Source: Deltaproteobacteria bacterium (lineage in GTDB: Bacteria; Bdellovibrionota_C; UBA2361; OMII01). Taken from it: a DNA stretch of 6,861 bases. This document shows positions 5,920 through 6,861 of the stretch, one piece after another. The stretch lies in NCBI GenBank assembly GCA_023262305.1, contig JALRCK010000113.1:1-6861 (forward strand), in the 5' to 3' direction. Position 1 is the first letter of the stretch. The number at the start of each line of letters is the position of its first letter. Below the pieces are notes generated by a model. That model was not told the DNA's origin. It did no database searches and worked only from the letters and a program-made list of their open reading frames with translations. A program made the translations under genes and the position numbers.

Positions 5920-6861
5920 GTGCCAAGCATAATCAACGGACTCTTCGCAGGTCGCTCAGGTGTAGCAAGCCACGGTATGGCTATCTCAGTGTCAGGTGAC
6001 AATATCTCCAACGCTAACACGATCGGCTTCAAGGCTAATCGCGCTGCTTTCGAGGATATCATGGCGGGTGAAGGCGTTCTCGGTCGCCAAGTCGGATCCG
6101 GTTCCCAAATTGGGGCGGTTCAGACCATCTTTGAGCAGGGCACCCTTGAGTTTACGGGACGACCGCTTGATCTTGGTATTTCTGGAAGCGGCTACTTCAT
6201 CCTTGCTGACGGTCTTGACCGATCGTACACGCGCGCCGGAGATTTTAAGATCGACGCTGCCGGATTCATCACCAATCAAAACGGGCTCGCTGTACTTGGG
6301 TTTCCAGCAAACGGCTCAGGTGCTTTGGAACCGATTAACACAAACAACATCGAGCAGAGCAGCATCGCCACGAATGAGGTTACTATCGCAGGAAACGTTA
6401 ACTCTGCATCCCCCACAGTTGCGGTCGCCTCGATCCCAATCCCCGGCCCAGCTATTCCACCAGTTGTCACATACGCGGACCTCAACGCATTTGCTGAGTA
6501 CTCAACCGTAGTGGACGTCTATGATTCCCTCGGAGAGCCCCACTCAGTGAGCTTGATGTTCTTCCACACAGGGGCAAACGAGTATACGGTTCGTGCCTAT
6601 GTGAACAACGAGGATGTAGATCCGTTAGCCTCTCTGACAAAGACGGGATTCCCCCGCTTCATGGGAGAGAAGATTCTAACCTTCAACGGAAACGGACAAC
6701 GTAATCCGGCTTTCGTTCCGGGCACCCCCGATCTGACGATGGCTATTACGTGGAACAATGGTGCAGATCCAAGCAACACCGACCTCAACTTCAACCCGAT
6801 GACTCAATATGCTGCATCGTCGAACATCCTCTCGGTCACCCAGGATGGTAAGGGTATCGGT
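5920..6861 (+). CDS. flgE: Flagellar hook protein FlgE, 5' part (cut by the window edge)
   Basis: FlgE polymerises into the curved extracellular hook that joins rod to filament. The open frame begins with GTG and gives 314 codons to the right edge with no stop, so the C-terminus is missing from the window. Residues 4-38 are the flagellar rod/hook N-terminal motif: GLFAGRSGVASHGMAISVSGDN, then I29-S-N-A-N-T-I-G-F-K38. Later hook-specific features follow: TIFEQGTLEFTGRPLDLGISGSGYFI, the YTRAGDFKID motif, the STVVDVYDSLGEPHSVSLMFF stretch typical of the FlgE D2 region, and TQYAASSNILSVTQDGKGIG at the edge. These distinguish FlgE from the rod proteins FlgF and FlgG. It lies 141 bases after flgD, a longer gap than fliK-flgD. 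No promoter is evident in that gap, so I place it in the same sigma-54 transcript. Confidence 0.95.
   Translation, partial: MPSIINGLFAGRSGVASHGMAISVSGDNISNANTIGFKANRAAFEDIMAGEGVLGRQVGSGSQIGAVQTIFEQGTLEFTGRPLDLGISGSGYFILADGLDRSYTRAGDFKIDAAGFITNQNGLAVLGFPANGSGALEPINTNNIEQSSIATNEVTIAGNVNSASPTVAVASIPIPGPAIPPVVTYADLNAFAEYSTVVDVYDSLGEPHSVSLMFFHTGANEYTVRAYVNNEDVDPLASLTKTGFPRFMGEKILTFNGNGQRNPAFVPGTPDLTMAITWNNGADPSNTDLNFNPMTQYAASSNILSVTQDGKGIG

Overview
The window reads as ordinary chromosomal DNA from a motile Gram-negative bacterium that uses sigma-54 (RpoN) for flagellar genes. Three things support this: a hook-assembly cluster (fliK, flgD, flgE), an OmpA/MotB-type peptidoglycan-binding protein, and a near-consensus -24/-12 promoter. 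The MotA-like/OmpA-like pair resembles a family I know best from Alphaproteobacteria, but I cannot fix the phylum from this window alone. Base composition looks moderate and even, and I see no mobile element, tRNA, rRNA or CRISPR array.

Layout. Bases 1-222 hold no gene I can support. Three genes are on the minus strand, in transcription order from right to left. The first is a small DUF456 membrane protein (3038-2559). The second is a MotA/TolQ/ExbB-like channel protein (best start 2394, end 1264). The third is an OmpA/MotB-like protein with one membrane helix, a long coiled coil and a C-terminal peptidoglycan-binding domain (1251-223). The last two are 12 bases apart and almost certainly form a stator-like pair. 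The 384-base divergent intergenic region (3039-3422) carries a sigma-54 promoter facing right, a sigma-70-like promoter facing left and two perfect inverted repeats. On the plus strand come fliK (best start 3423), flgD (5113) and the first 314 codons of flgE (5920, GTG start), which runs off the right edge.

How they fit. FliK (hook-length ruler and export switch), FlgD (hook cap) and FlgE (hook subunit) build the flagellar hook, and here they are probably one sigma-54-driven transcription unit. The MotA-like/OmpA-like pair is probably an energised inner-membrane channel anchored to the cell wall. It may be an accessory flagellar stator or a separate force-transducing system. The role of the DUF456 protein is unknown.

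No wholly new system is evident. The most useful points are the regulatory architecture of the divergent region, including a correction to the apparent fliK start, and the atypical stator-like pair next to hook genes.
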